A stretch of DNA of 5,527 nt. It comes from Bacillota bacterium. Lineage in GTDB: Bacteria; Bacillota; Clostridia; Lachnospirales; Lachnospiraceae. Shown in pieces: positions 1-5,490 of this stretch. Location: assembly GCA_023436765.1 (NCBI GenBank), contig JAEZHX010000277.1, positions 1-5,527 of the forward strand. Direction: 5' to 3'. The notes under the pieces are model-generated. The model searched no databases and was not told the DNA's origin. It saw only the letters and a list, made by a program, of their open reading frames with translations. The stretch's first letter is position 1; every line of letters begins with the position of its first letter. Made by a program: the position numbers and the translations under genes.

Positions 1-1085
1 GAATCCAGGCCGCCGGAGATAGCGATCACAGCCGATTTAATACCTGTATGCTCGAGCCTGGTCTTTAAGCCCAGTGCCTGTATATTAATAATATCCCTGC
101 AGCGCTTGTTCCGGTTCGCTTTCTCCGAAGGCACGAAAGGAGCAGGGTCGATTCCCCTGGTCAGCTCTATCTCTTCTAATTCGTAATTCCCTTCCCTAAA
201 GGAGAATGGTATTACCGTATAGGAATCCGTACTCTGTCCCAGATAGGTATTCATCCTTCTGCGCTCGCTCCTCAGCTTACCCAGATCCAGCTCCGTCATG
301 ATCATGCCATTCTCAAAGGGTGTAGTCTCAGCCAAGAGTGCACCGTTCTCCGCGATCAGGTTATGCCCGGCAAACACCAGATCCGTTGTGGATTCCCCTT
401 CTCCCGCGTCGGAATAGATATATCCGCAAACGAGTCTTGCAGACTGGCTCTTCACCAGGTCTCTCCGGAATTCATCCTTACCGGTCAGTTCATCACTGGC
501 AGACAGATTGGCAATTACCGTGGCTCCTGCCACACAATGGGAGATTCCGGGTGATAGCGGAATCCACAGATCCTCGCAGATTTCAACTCCCAGTGTAAAA
601 TCCGGCATATTACGGCATTGGAACAGAATTCTGGAGCCAAAGTCGATCTCTTCTCCCATAAAAGTTACCTTCACCGTATCCCGATTACCTGAGGTAAAAT
701 GTCTTGCTTCATAGAACTCCGAATAATTCGGAATACTCAGCTTTGGAATCAGACCAAGCACCTTGCCGTTCTGGAGAACTGCAGCCGTGTTATAAAGCTT
801 ACCCTGTCTCTGATACGGAAAACCTACAACTGCTACCAGCTCTTTTCCCCTGGTAGACTCTGCAATCCTTACGACCTGCTCGTATGCATTACGAAGTAGC
901 GTCTCCTGAAGGAACAGATCCCCACAGGTATAACCGGTGACCGACAGCTCAGGGAAAACAATCAGCTTTACAGCCTTTCGCTCCGCGGTCTCTATCATAT
1001 CTATTATATTTTCTGCATTAAAGATGCAGTCTGCAACCCTGATTTTTGGAGTAGCAGCCGCAACACGAAGAAATCCATGCTTCAT
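1..1085 (-). CDS. nadE: Glutamine-dependent NAD+ synthetase, N-terminal part (cut by window edge)
   Basis: This gene encodes the cytosolic enzyme for the last step of NAD+ synthesis: nicotinic acid adenine dinucleotide is amidated with ATP and ammonia released from glutamine. The translation is open from the ATG at 1085 to the window edge (361 codons plus two bases). Residues 1 to about 270 form a nitrilase-fold glutaminase domain. The expected catalytic triad is visible: E46 in FPELSVTGY, K115 in PKLSIPNY and C170 in VEICEDLW. From about 325 the synthetase domain begins, and the window ends inside its ATP-pyrophosphatase P-loop (ISGGLDS). Family members of this two-domain type are roughly 640-680 residues, so about 280-320 residues lie outside the window. 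The start is supported by GGGAG at 1092-1096, six bases upstream, with a second AAAGGAG at 1102-1108. The ATG at 1097-1099 is in another frame. The gene appears monocistronic at its 5' end, with its own promoter. Confidence 0.96.
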   Translation of the reverse strand, partial: MKHGFLRVAAATPKIRVADCIFNAENIIDMIETAERKAVKLIVFPELSVTGYTCGDLFLQETLLRNAYEQVVRIAESTRGKELVAVVGFPYQRQGKLYNTAAVLQNGKVLGLIPKLSIPNYSEFYEARHFTSGNRDTVKVTFMGEEIDFGSRILFQCRNMPDFTLGVEICEDLWIPLSPGISHCVAGATVIANLSASDELTGKDEFRRDLVKSQSARLVCGYIYSDAGEGESTTDLVFAGHNLIAENGALLAETTPFENGMIMTELDLGKLRSERRRMNTYLGQSTDSYTVIPFSFREGNYELEEIELTRGIDPAPFVPSEKANRNKRCRDIINIQALGLKTRLEHTGIKSAVIAISGGLD

Positions 1086-1148
1086 TTTTTTCTCCCATCT
1101 GCTCCTTTGTGGCTTTATGTGATATCATCGACAAAAACACTTATGTTT

Positions 1149-1177
1149 ATTATAGAATTCTGCATAGGAAAAAACAA
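1149..1177 (-). promoter_or_regulatory. nadE: Sigma-A-type promoter for nadE
   Basis: Reading the minus strand, a TTGTTT -35 box (1172-1177) is separated by 17 bp from a perfect TATAAT -10 box (1149-1154). Transcription would start near 1142, giving a leader of about 57 bases before the nadE ATG. I see no riboswitch-like structure in that short leader. The promoter lies just downstream (in the direction of nadE transcription) of the palindromic repeat cluster, whose left boundary comes within about 10 bp of the -35 box. Confidence 0.75.
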
Positions 1178-1187
1178 GTGAAAGTTT

Positions 1188-1260
1188 AGAACCGGCAATG
1201 CTTCGCATTGTTGATAACAGAACACCCGCCCCTTTCAAGCAAGCTTGCAGGGTGCGGGTG
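1188..1260. repeat. Palindromic repeat unit, copy 1 (partial)
   Basis: This copy starts with AGAACCGGCAATGCTTCGC and continues through GTTGATAACA into a GC-rich hairpin. The small hairpin CAATGC-TTC-GCATTG lies at 1196-1210. The main stem pairs CACCCGC (1223-1229) with GCGGGTG (1254-1260) and contains the core at 1227-1252, which is identical in copy 2 (1411-1436). Relative to copy 2 it lacks the right-hand half that would pair with GTTGATAACA, so it looks truncated or rearranged by the neighbouring hairpin at 1288-1336. Confidence 0.75.
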
Positions 1261-1287
1261 CGTACCCAGGTAAACCATGACGGACGC

Positions 1288-1336
1288 ACCCAGGAAAACC
1301 GAGGCTGCATGGCACGCAGCCTCGGTTTTCCTGGGT
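1288..1336. repeat. Perfect 21-bp inverted repeat (hairpin)
   Basis: The left arm 1288-1308 is the exact reverse complement of the right arm 1316-1336, with a seven-base loop (ATGGCAC, 1309-1315). The arms begin ACCCAGGAAAACC and end in GGCTGC before the loop. Neither strand has a T-run after the stem, so it is not a standard intrinsic terminator. The first bases of the left arm (ACGCACCC, 1284-1291) can alternatively pair with GGGTGCGT at 1256-1263, at the end of repeat copy 1. Confidence 0.85.
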
Positions 1337-1357
1337 CGTGGGCTCGCTCGCATTCCC

Positions 1358-1493
1358 CTCTATCTCATAGAACTGGCAATGCTTCGCTTTTTCAGTTGAT
1401 AACAAGACACCGCCCCTTTCAAGCAAGCTTGCAGGGGCGGTGTTTTGTTATCAACCGGAAAACGAGACCGTTTTCCGGTTCTATGAGATAGAG
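1358..1493. repeat. Palindromic repeat unit, copy 2 (complete, about 136 bp)
   Basis: The unit is bounded by a 16-bp perfect inverted repeat, 1358-1373 with 1478-1493, extendable by three pairs (one G-U) to 1376/1475. Inside lie two further hairpins. The larger pairs 1395-1417 with 1433-1455 (23 bp, one G-U pair) around the palindromic GCAAGCTTGC loop. The smaller pairs AACCGGAAAACG (1453-1464) with CGTTTTCCGGTT (1469-1480) around AGAC. The small hairpin competes with the outer stem for 1475-1480. A miniature mobile element or REP-like sequence fits best, but I see no target-site duplication in the flanks. Confidence 0.8.
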
Positions 1494-1516
1494 TATATGC
1501 TCACTCTGCTTTCACG

Positions 1517-1540
1517 CAAACAAAAGCGGCCGTAGCCGCT
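1517..1540 (-). terminator. Intrinsic terminator of the ncRNA
   Basis: On the minus strand AGCGGC (1540-1535) pairs with GCCGCT (1530-1525) around a TACG tetraloop and is followed by TTTGTTTG. This is a classic GC-rich stem plus U-tract. It ends the minus-strand transcript from 1736, and would also catch read-through from the histidine kinase gene, which has no obvious terminator of its own. On the plus strand the tail is TCTTTGTC, so activity in that direction would be weaker. Confidence 0.75.
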
Positions 1541-1736
1541 CTTTGTCATTCGTATTATACCCAAAATGCCGGTTCCTGTATTTTGACTCCTAGCCAAGCT
1601 AGGTGGGTAACCGCATATAAGCTTCTGCCTTCCACTGCAAACGGTGGCCTGACATCCACTTACAAATGTAGGAATCCCTTATTATATCATGTAGGTTCAA
1701 AATAACAGGAGTATCGTACATTCCAGGATTTCTGTT
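1518..1736 (-). ncRNA. Structured small RNA, possibly 6S RNA (ssrS-like)
   Basis: A transcript of about 219 bases is framed by a strong promoter and an intrinsic terminator and has no credible reading frame. Its ends pair: CCUGGAAUG (1727-1719) with CAUUUUGGG (1568-1560), using three G-U pairs that exist only on the minus strand; then 1710-1697 with 1586-1574, a 13-bp stem with one bulged base. Inside are an open region, a side hairpin CCUAGC-UUG-GCUAGG (1603-1589) near the 3' closing strand, and an apical hairpin around 1647-1632. Closing stem, central bubble and 3' side hairpin match the known architecture of 6S RNA, which sequesters sigma-A RNA polymerase by imitating an open promoter. I recognise the architecture, not the sequence, so another clostridial ncRNA family is possible. 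One opposing hint: the 1632-1647 hairpin pairs slightly better on the plus strand. Confidence 0.6.
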
Positions 1737-1742
1737 ACCTTT

Positions 1743-1771
1743 ATTATACCGTAGTTTCCTCCATGATTCAA
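1743..1771 (-). promoter_or_regulatory. Sigma-A-type promoter for the ncRNA
   Basis: Minus strand: TTGAAT (1771-1766), a 17-bp spacer, then a perfect TATAAT (1748-1743). Transcription is expected to start at about 1736. The promoter begins only about 30 bp past the histidine kinase stop codon and is not followed by a coding start, which is the main reason for treating the region below it as an independent RNA gene. Confidence 0.75.
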
Positions 1772-1801
1772 GGTTTTTATCTTTTTTCTGATTGGTATTT
1801 C

Positions 1802-3286
1802 TTAGAAATTTTGATCCTCAATTGGGAATGTAAACACGAAAGTACTTCCTACTCCGGGGGTCGAGCTTACCTCAATATTGCCCTCGTGCTTTATCGCTAT
1901 CTGCTTTGCTATCGCCAGGCCCAACCCGGTTCCGCTGGCATTCTGGCGAAGGTTTGTCTTATAGAACTTCTCAAAGATGTTGGTAATATCGGAGGGTTCA
2001 ATTCCGATTCCTTCATCCCTGATAGACACTATTATGTTGTCCTTCTTTGATAAATTTATGTGAACGGTTTTGTTTTCGTTTGAAAACTTTATGGCATTAT
2101 CAAGGATCACCATGAACATCTGCCTCAGGCGGTCATAGTCTCCGTGCATCATCAATACGGGACTGTCCTTCACCACTTCAATGGAAATATTCTTCTTCTC
2201 AGCGATTGTTCCGGCACTTCGAATGATATCATCAAATATCTGGACCAAATTCACCGGTTCCTTTTCAATCGCAAAATCCGGATTTTGCATCTTTGAAAGC
2301 AACAGCAGATCGCCGACTAATCTCTCCATCGTTTTACATTCTGAGAGCATACGGTCATAATACTGCTCAACCTTTTCCTTTTCCTGGACAACTCCATCCA
2401 CCAAAGTCTCCGTATATGCCCTCAGCACCGTAATCGGTGTTCTGAGCTCATGAGAAACATTTGCGAAGAAATCCAGCCGCATCTGATCCAGATTTTTTCT
2501 CTGGATATCATTCTCCATCAGCTTCTCGGACAGAATGTCCACAGTTTTAGCCAGGTCGCCGATCTCGTCCTTTCGACTGATACCTGTTTTACTGTTGTAA
2601 TTCCCGGCTGCCAGCTCCAACGCAGTTATTCTCATCCGTGAGATAGGAAGTGCCAGCTCTGTTGTAAATACAATAATGATAATGAAGGAAATCGCCAAAG
2701 CAGCTACACTGCTATAGATAATTACTCTTAAGCTTCCATTAAGGATATCCTTCAGTTCTGTTACTGGAGATTTTAAGAGTACGGCTCCCACTACCTCATC
2801 ACGGTTTAGTCCATAGATCGGTACCGCCATGGTTATCGTCTGAGCCTGATAAATCTCATCATAATTATAACTGTACTCCGGCTCATTATTAAACGCTCTG
2901 TCAACCAGATAGATATAGTCCTCATAATCTGCTAACTCCGCCAATTCTTCATTGGAAATCGTCGTAAGCCTCTCATCCATCGGATACTTTGCCGAAGGAT
3001 TGGCAATCGTCCAGAAATCCAAGCCCATGATTTCTGTCAACTTATTATTTATATCCAGATACTCACGATATTTCTCATTACTGATGAATTCATCCGTTAT
3101 CATGGAGGCAATATTTTCGGCCTGCTCCTGAACCTGCACCCTGTTATTCGTCATTGTCGTATTCTCATAGAGTCTGATGAAAATAAAGCAAATCAGAATC
3201 GCAGTTACTAACAGCATGATTGCATAATTCAGGTATAGTTTAAAAAATAATTTGTTGTAGATAGGTACCTTATTTTCCTTTGACAT
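1802..3286 (-). CDS. Membrane sensor histidine kinase (two-component system)
   Basis: This 494-residue kinase senses an unknown signal outside the cell and autophosphorylates to drive its partner regulator. A membrane segment at about 17-39 and a second at about 187-208 frame an extracytoplasmic sensor of about 145 residues. Its end (ITMAVPIYGLNRDEVVGAVL, 151-170) resembles a Cache/PAS-like fold. A HAMP linker (about 209-262) follows. Then come the HisKA domain with phosphoacceptor H279 in FANVSHELRTP, and an ATPase domain with N397 (N box, LDNAIKF), D424 (G1, RDEGIGIE), FEKFYK (438-443) and GTGLGLAI (452-459). All catalytic motifs are intact and the length is usual. The ATG has GGAGG (3292-3296) five bases upstream. 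It lies downstream of the regulator gene, probably co-transcribed despite a 211-bp gap. The ligand cannot be inferred. Confidence 0.95.
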   Translation of the reverse strand: MSKENKVPIYNKLFFKLYLNYAIMLLVTAILICFIFIRLYENTTMTNNRVQVQEQAENIASMITDEFISNEKYREYLDINNKLTEIMGLDFWTIANPSAKYPMDERLTTISNEELAELADYEDYIYLVDRAFNNEPEYSYNYDEIYQAQTITMAVPIYGLNRDEVVGAVLLKSPVTELKDILNGSLRVIIYSSVAALAISFIIIIVFTTELALPISRMRITALELAAGNYNSKTGISRKDEIGDLAKTVDILSEKLMENDIQRKNLDQMRLDFFANVSHELRTPITVLRAYTETLVDGVVQEKEKVEQYYDRMLSECKTMERLVGDLLLLSKMQNPDFAIEKEPVNLVQIFDDIIRSAGTIAEKKNISIEVVKDSPVLMMHGDYDRLRQMFMVILDNAIKFSNENKTVHINLSKKDNIIVSIRDEGIGIEPSDITNIFEKFYKTNLRQNASGTGLGLAIAKQIAIKHEGNIEVSSTPGVGSTFVFTFPIEDQNF

Positions 3287-3497
3287 AAATGCCTCCGTTT
3301 TACGGACTGAATGCTTGTCCTGATAGATACTGCTTACTGTGTAGGCTTTGATCTCCGCGCTTGTTTTGTATACGGCCTAGTACGCTTACGAATGCGGACA
3401 AGCGTGTTCACTTTGCCAGCTTTATCTTCACGGACAAACCGAAAAGTATGAAGTTTCTAGCTTCATACTTTTAAGTCGGCTGCCATTAGCTATTCTT
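3287..3497 (-). other. Long regulator-kinase intergenic gap with competing stems
   Basis: Paired regulator and kinase genes usually overlap or lie a few bases apart; here 211 bases separate them. I see no convincing promoter for the kinase. On the minus-strand RNA, CGCUUGUCC (3404-3396) can pair either with ACAAGCG (3364-3358) or with GGACAAGC (3320-3313), two mutually exclusive stems. Upstream of these lies a terminator-like hairpin (3442-3472). The only frame of any size encodes a basic 25-residue peptide from a GTG at 3411 without a good ribosome site, and I do not call it. Confidence 0.5.
3442..3472 (-). terminator. Terminator-like hairpin between regulator and kinase
   Basis: The arms 3442-3453 and 3461-3472 are perfectly complementary over 12 bp (AAAAGTATGAAG with CTTCATACTTTT), with a seven-base loop. 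The A4/T4 ends make it symmetrical, so it could act on either strand. It lies 26 bases past the regulator stop codon. The stem is AT-rich and the U-run is short, so on the minus strand it would probably act as a partial terminator or an RNA-stability element, lowering kinase expression relative to the regulator. Confidence 0.5.
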
Positions 3498-4193
3498 TTA
3501 TTTTTCAGCTATTTCAAATTTGTAACCGACACCCCATATGGTTTTGATTGTCCAAGTAGGATGGTCTTCGGTATCAAGCTTAGCCCTTAAGCGTTTAATG
3601 TGAGAGTCAACCGTTCTGCTGTCTCCGAAATAATCAAATCCCCATAAACTGTCCAATAGATTATCTCTGGTAAACACCTTGTTCGGGTTGGTTGCCAGGG
3701 TCCACATGGTTTCAATTTCCTTCTTAGTAAGTGATATTTTCTTCCCACCTATATGTAGGGTGTACTCCTCCAGATTAATCTCAAGATTTCCGATCGTAAT
3801 CAGGTTTTCCGGTGATGTTTCCTTGGTGGCCTTGGTCATTCTTCTCATTACTGCTCTTACCCTGGCCATGACCTCCCTAGGGCTGAAGGGCTTTACGATG
3901 TAATCATCAGCCCCGATATCAAGGCCCATAATTTTATCAAAATCCTCTCCTCGCGCAGTAATCAATATAACCGGTACATTGGACTTACTTCTGATCTTCC
4001 TGCATACCTCATAGCCATCTTCCTTCGGCATCATCACATCCAGAAGGACCACCTCCGGATTATATTCCGTAAACAGTCTGATTGCTTCTTCTCCGTCTCC
4101 TGCAACTACAGGTTCAAAGCCTTCCATTTTCGAGTAAGTTGATAAGATGTCGGTAATATCACGGTTATCATCAGCGATAAGAATATGCTGCAT
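3498..4193 (-). CDS. OmpR/PhoB-family response regulator
   Basis: This is a cytosolic DNA-binding regulator, phosphorylated by the neighbouring kinase. From the preferred ATG it is 231 residues. The receiver domain (about 1-118) has the acidic pair D8/D9 in LIADDN, phosphoacceptor D52 in VVLLDVMMP, T79 in LITARG and K101 in VKPFSPRE. The winged-helix output domain (about 130-231) shows the family signature: LTKKEIETMWTLA, VFTRDNLLDSLWG, RTVDSHIKRLRAKL and IKTIWGVGYKF. Length and motifs are standard. The frame could open at a TTG two codons earlier (4199), but GGGGAGG at 4202-4208 is eight bases from the ATG at 4193 and only two from the TTG, so I choose the ATG. It is the first gene of a two-gene unit with the kinase. 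Its target genes are unknown; the divergent gene at 4514 is a candidate. Confidence 0.96.
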   Translation of the reverse strand: MQHILIADDNRDITDILSTYSKMEGFEPVVAGDGEEAIRLFTEYNPEVVLLDVMMPKEDGYEVCRKIRSKSNVPVILITARGEDFDKIMGLDIGADDYIVKPFSPREVMARVRAVMRRMTKATKETSPENLITIGNLEINLEEYTLHIGGKKISLTKKEIETMWTLATNPNKVFTRDNLLDSLWGFDYFGDSRTVDSHIKRLRAKLDTEDHPTWTIKTIWGVGYKFEIAEK

Positions 4194-4201
4194 CTTCAAA
4201 T

Positions 4202-4208
4202 CCTCCCC
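4202..4208 (-). promoter_or_regulatory. Ribosome binding site that decides the regulator start
   Basis: GGGGAGG on the minus strand lies eight bases before the ATG at 4193 but two bases before the alternative TTG at 4199. Normal Shine-Dalgarno spacing therefore supports the ATG, giving a 231-residue rather than 233-residue regulator. Confidence 0.85.
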
Positions 4209-4317
4209 ATAAATATCTTTTTCTCATGTAAATGCAGGCCGGATGACATAGGAACAAGCATCCAACCGTTTCTCTTTTTTGCATAGATGTATTTTTTATG
4301 TAAAATACTATATCTAT

Positions 4318-4345
4318 ATTATATTAAATCATAGGAATAAAACAA
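4318..4345 (-). promoter_or_regulatory. Sigma-A-type promoter for the regulator-kinase unit
   Basis: Minus strand: TTGTTT (4345-4340), a 16-bp spacer, then TATAAT (4323-4318). Transcription would start near 4311, about 118 bases before the regulator ATG. No better candidate lies between this site and the gene. Confidence 0.65.
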
Positions 4346-4423
4346 GTAGAAAAACTTATGAAAAAACTTTACATATATTTCTATTTCGTTCCAAGCGCTA
4401 ATCTTATAAAAATTTTTACAATA

Positions 4424-4482
4424 TGACACTTTTCTGACAAAAACAAATGATATCTTCTTATTAGAATAGATAGGATGTGACA
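4424..4482 (+). promoter_or_regulatory. TGACA direct repeats, candidate regulator-binding sites
   Basis: TGACA occurs at 4424-4428 and 4435-4439, exactly 11 bp apart, and again at 4478-4482, 43 bp (about four helical turns) further on, all in the same orientation. OmpR/PhoB-family regulators typically bind direct repeats spaced 10-11 bp. The sites lie upstream of the secreted protein gene and in the region shared with the regulator promoter. Five-base matches are easily found by chance in AT-rich DNA, so this is only a suggestion. Confidence 0.3.
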
Positions 4483-4513
4483 TAAGGAATTTCCAATACC
4501 TGGAGGAAGTACC

Positions 4514-5401
4514 ATGAAAAAGAACTTTGTTAAATGCTTTATCTCCTTGGGCTTATTCCTTTTTCTTGCGGTTACAATGCCGGATCTAAATCCGAACGGA
4601 GTAAAAACGGCATATGCAACTACAGTTGAAAAAGAAAAGAGCGATGACTACCGGCTGAACCTAAAAAGCATTATTTTAGTTAAGGGAAAGACATTTCCGT
4701 TGCCCCTTAAAGTCTACAATACAAGTGAAAATGCCAAGGTCAGCTATAAGTCTGCAGATACGGAAATTGCTTCTGTTAGCGAAGATGGTATCGTCAATGC
4801 CAAGATGGTAGGTAACACTACGATCACCGCAACCATTAAAGACGGCTTGAGTTCAACCAGCTTAACCTGCGACGTCACCGTAGGCCCCCCGGCCTTCAGT
4901 GTCAAGATGACAAGATCGAGAACTATCCTTGGTGTAGAGAAAAGTGATTCCTTGAGCGTCATCTTGAAACCAAGTAATACTGCTGAGAATGCCAGATTCT
5001 CCAGTTATGATTCTACTATCGCTTCCATCAGCCCGGGCGGACGTGTAACCGGTAAAAAAGTAGGGTTCACCTATTTATTTGCCGAAATCGATGCCCTTAA
5101 TGTTGACGGAAACCCTAAATTTGCTTATTGCAGCACAATTGTGGTAAATCCTGAAGATGTTCTTCCTTTGGAGTCTTATTTTAATGATCACTCCGAATTT
5201 AGCATGATACCGGAGGATGCATTCAACGCAGCTCTGTCTGAGTTCTTTAACGGTACTGCTGCGGTTACCACTGCACCTACTCCGACACCGGCTGCAAAGG
5301 CTACAGAAACCTTGGTAGAGTCATTGGATAAATTCTTAGAAGGCAGGTTTAACCTGACTGCACTCCGCAAGGAGCTTGCAGCAAAAACCACCGTGAATTA
5401 A
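4514..5401 (+). CDS. Secreted protein with two bacterial Ig-like (Big_2-type) repeats
   Basis: This 295-residue protein has no known enzymatic function that I can recognise. Residues 1-36 form a Sec signal peptide: basic MKKNFVK, a hydrophobic core (10-22) and a likely cleavage after AYA at 34-36. There is no lipobox. Two Ig-like repeats follow at about 46-124 and 129-213. Each has the pattern NTxENAxxSxxSxDxxIASxSxxGxVxxKxVG (70-100 and 155-184), typical of Big_2 domains in Gram-positive surface proteins. Each repeat has one cysteine in its last strand (C119, C206). The tail (214-295) contains a threonine-proline linker (TTAPTPTPAAKAT, 252-264) and a probably helical end. No LPXTG, SLH or cell-wall-binding motif is visible, so attachment is unknown. 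GGAGG at 4502-4506 lies seven bases before the ATG. It is single-gene, divergent from the regulator, and followed by a hairpin. Confidence 0.85.
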   Translation: MKKNFVKCFISLGLFLFLAVTMPDLNPNGVKTAYATTVEKEKSDDYRLNLKSIILVKGKTFPLPLKVYNTSENAKVSYKSADTEIASVSEDGIVNAKMVGNTTITATIKDGLSSTSLTCDVTVGPPAFSVKMTRSRTILGVEKSDSLSVILKPSNTAENARFSSYDSTIASISPGGRVTGKKVGFTYLFAEIDALNVDGNPKFAYCSTIVVNPEDVLPLESYFNDHSEFSMIPEDAFNAALSEFFNGTAAVTTAPTPTPAAKATETLVESLDKFLEGRFNLTALRKELAAKTTVN

Positions 5402-5457
5402 CCGGAAGTAATTTTAGCTTACGTAACCTTTACAAGATAATACTATAACATAAGTCT

Positions 5458-5490
5458 ATGAGGCAGGTAAATACCTGCCTCATAATTTGT
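5458..5490 (+). terminator. Hairpin terminator after the secreted protein gene
   Basis: ATGAGGCAGGT (5458-5468) pairs perfectly with ACCTGCCTCAT (5473-5483) around an AAAT loop, 57 bases past the stop codon. The tail AATTTGTTAT is only moderately T-rich, so termination may be incomplete. The reverse strand has no T-run, which favours the plus direction. Confidence 0.65.

Larger units (their letters stand above)
1187..1493. repeat. Cluster of intergenic palindromic repeats
   Basis: This non-coding block lies between nadE and the ncRNA and is almost wholly made of inverted repeats. It contains two related units (1188-1260 and 1358-1493) flanking a third, unrelated hairpin (1288-1336). The outer edges carry a 9-bp inverted repeat, TAGAACCGG at 1187-1195 and CCGGTTCTA at 1475-1483. 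Open frames here are short, encode no recognisable domain and run through the palindromes, so I regard them as non-coding. The structure resembles REP-like or miniature transposable elements, but no transposase and no clear target-site duplication are visible. The block is more GC-rich than its surroundings, which suggests separate origin. Confidence 0.8.
4209..4513. other. Divergent AT-rich control region
   Basis: This region of about 305 bases separates the regulator (minus) from the secreted protein gene (plus). It holds the regulator promoter (4318-4345), a leader of about 110 bases with small stems (GTATTTT 4289-4295 with AAAATAC 4302-4308; GGATG 4241-4245 with CATCC 4259-4263), TGACA repeats (4424-4482) and the plus-strand ribosome site GGAGG (4502-4506). 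I could not find a good sigma-A promoter for the plus-strand gene. CTGACA at 4434-4439 and TAGAAT further down are 22 bp apart, too far for a normal pair. Confidence 0.6.

Noticed and set aside
338..1122. Plus-strand open frames opposite nadE
   Set aside because: They are shadows: the minus strand is a continuous nadE frame with intact catalytic motifs.
1125..1491. Short open frames on both strands inside the palindrome cluster (1125-1310 minus, 1198-1491 plus, 1235-1426 minus)
   Set aside because: They run through inverted repeats, have no ribosome sites at suitable spacing and show no domain. The similar peptides on both strands simply reflect the palindromes.
1187..1493. CRISPR array
   Set aside because: There are only two related repeat copies, long and imperfect, with no regular spacers and no cas genes.
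1560..1710. The ncRNA read on the plus strand
   Set aside because: The hairpin 1632-1647 gains a G-U pair on the plus strand, but there is no plus-strand promoter, the terminator tail is poorer, and the outer stem would lose three pairs. The minus strand explains more.
1763..2050. Plus-strand open frame overlapping the 3' end of the kinase gene
   Set aside because: It lies over the conserved kinase ATPase domain on the other strand, and has no ribosome site or recognisable domain.
3334..3411. Basic 25-residue peptide (GTG start) between regulator and kinase
   Set aside because: It has a non-ATG start without a convincing ribosome site. Its composition follows from the paired segments in the gap, and there is no independent support.
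4434..4472. CTGACA and TAGAAT as a plus-strand promoter
   Set aside because: The spacer is 22 bp, too long for a normal sigma-A promoter, and no alternative pairing gives a good match.
4744..5391. Minus-strand open frames opposite the secreted protein gene
   Set aside because: They are shadow frames of a well-supported plus-strand gene with a signal peptide, repeats, ribosome site and terminator.
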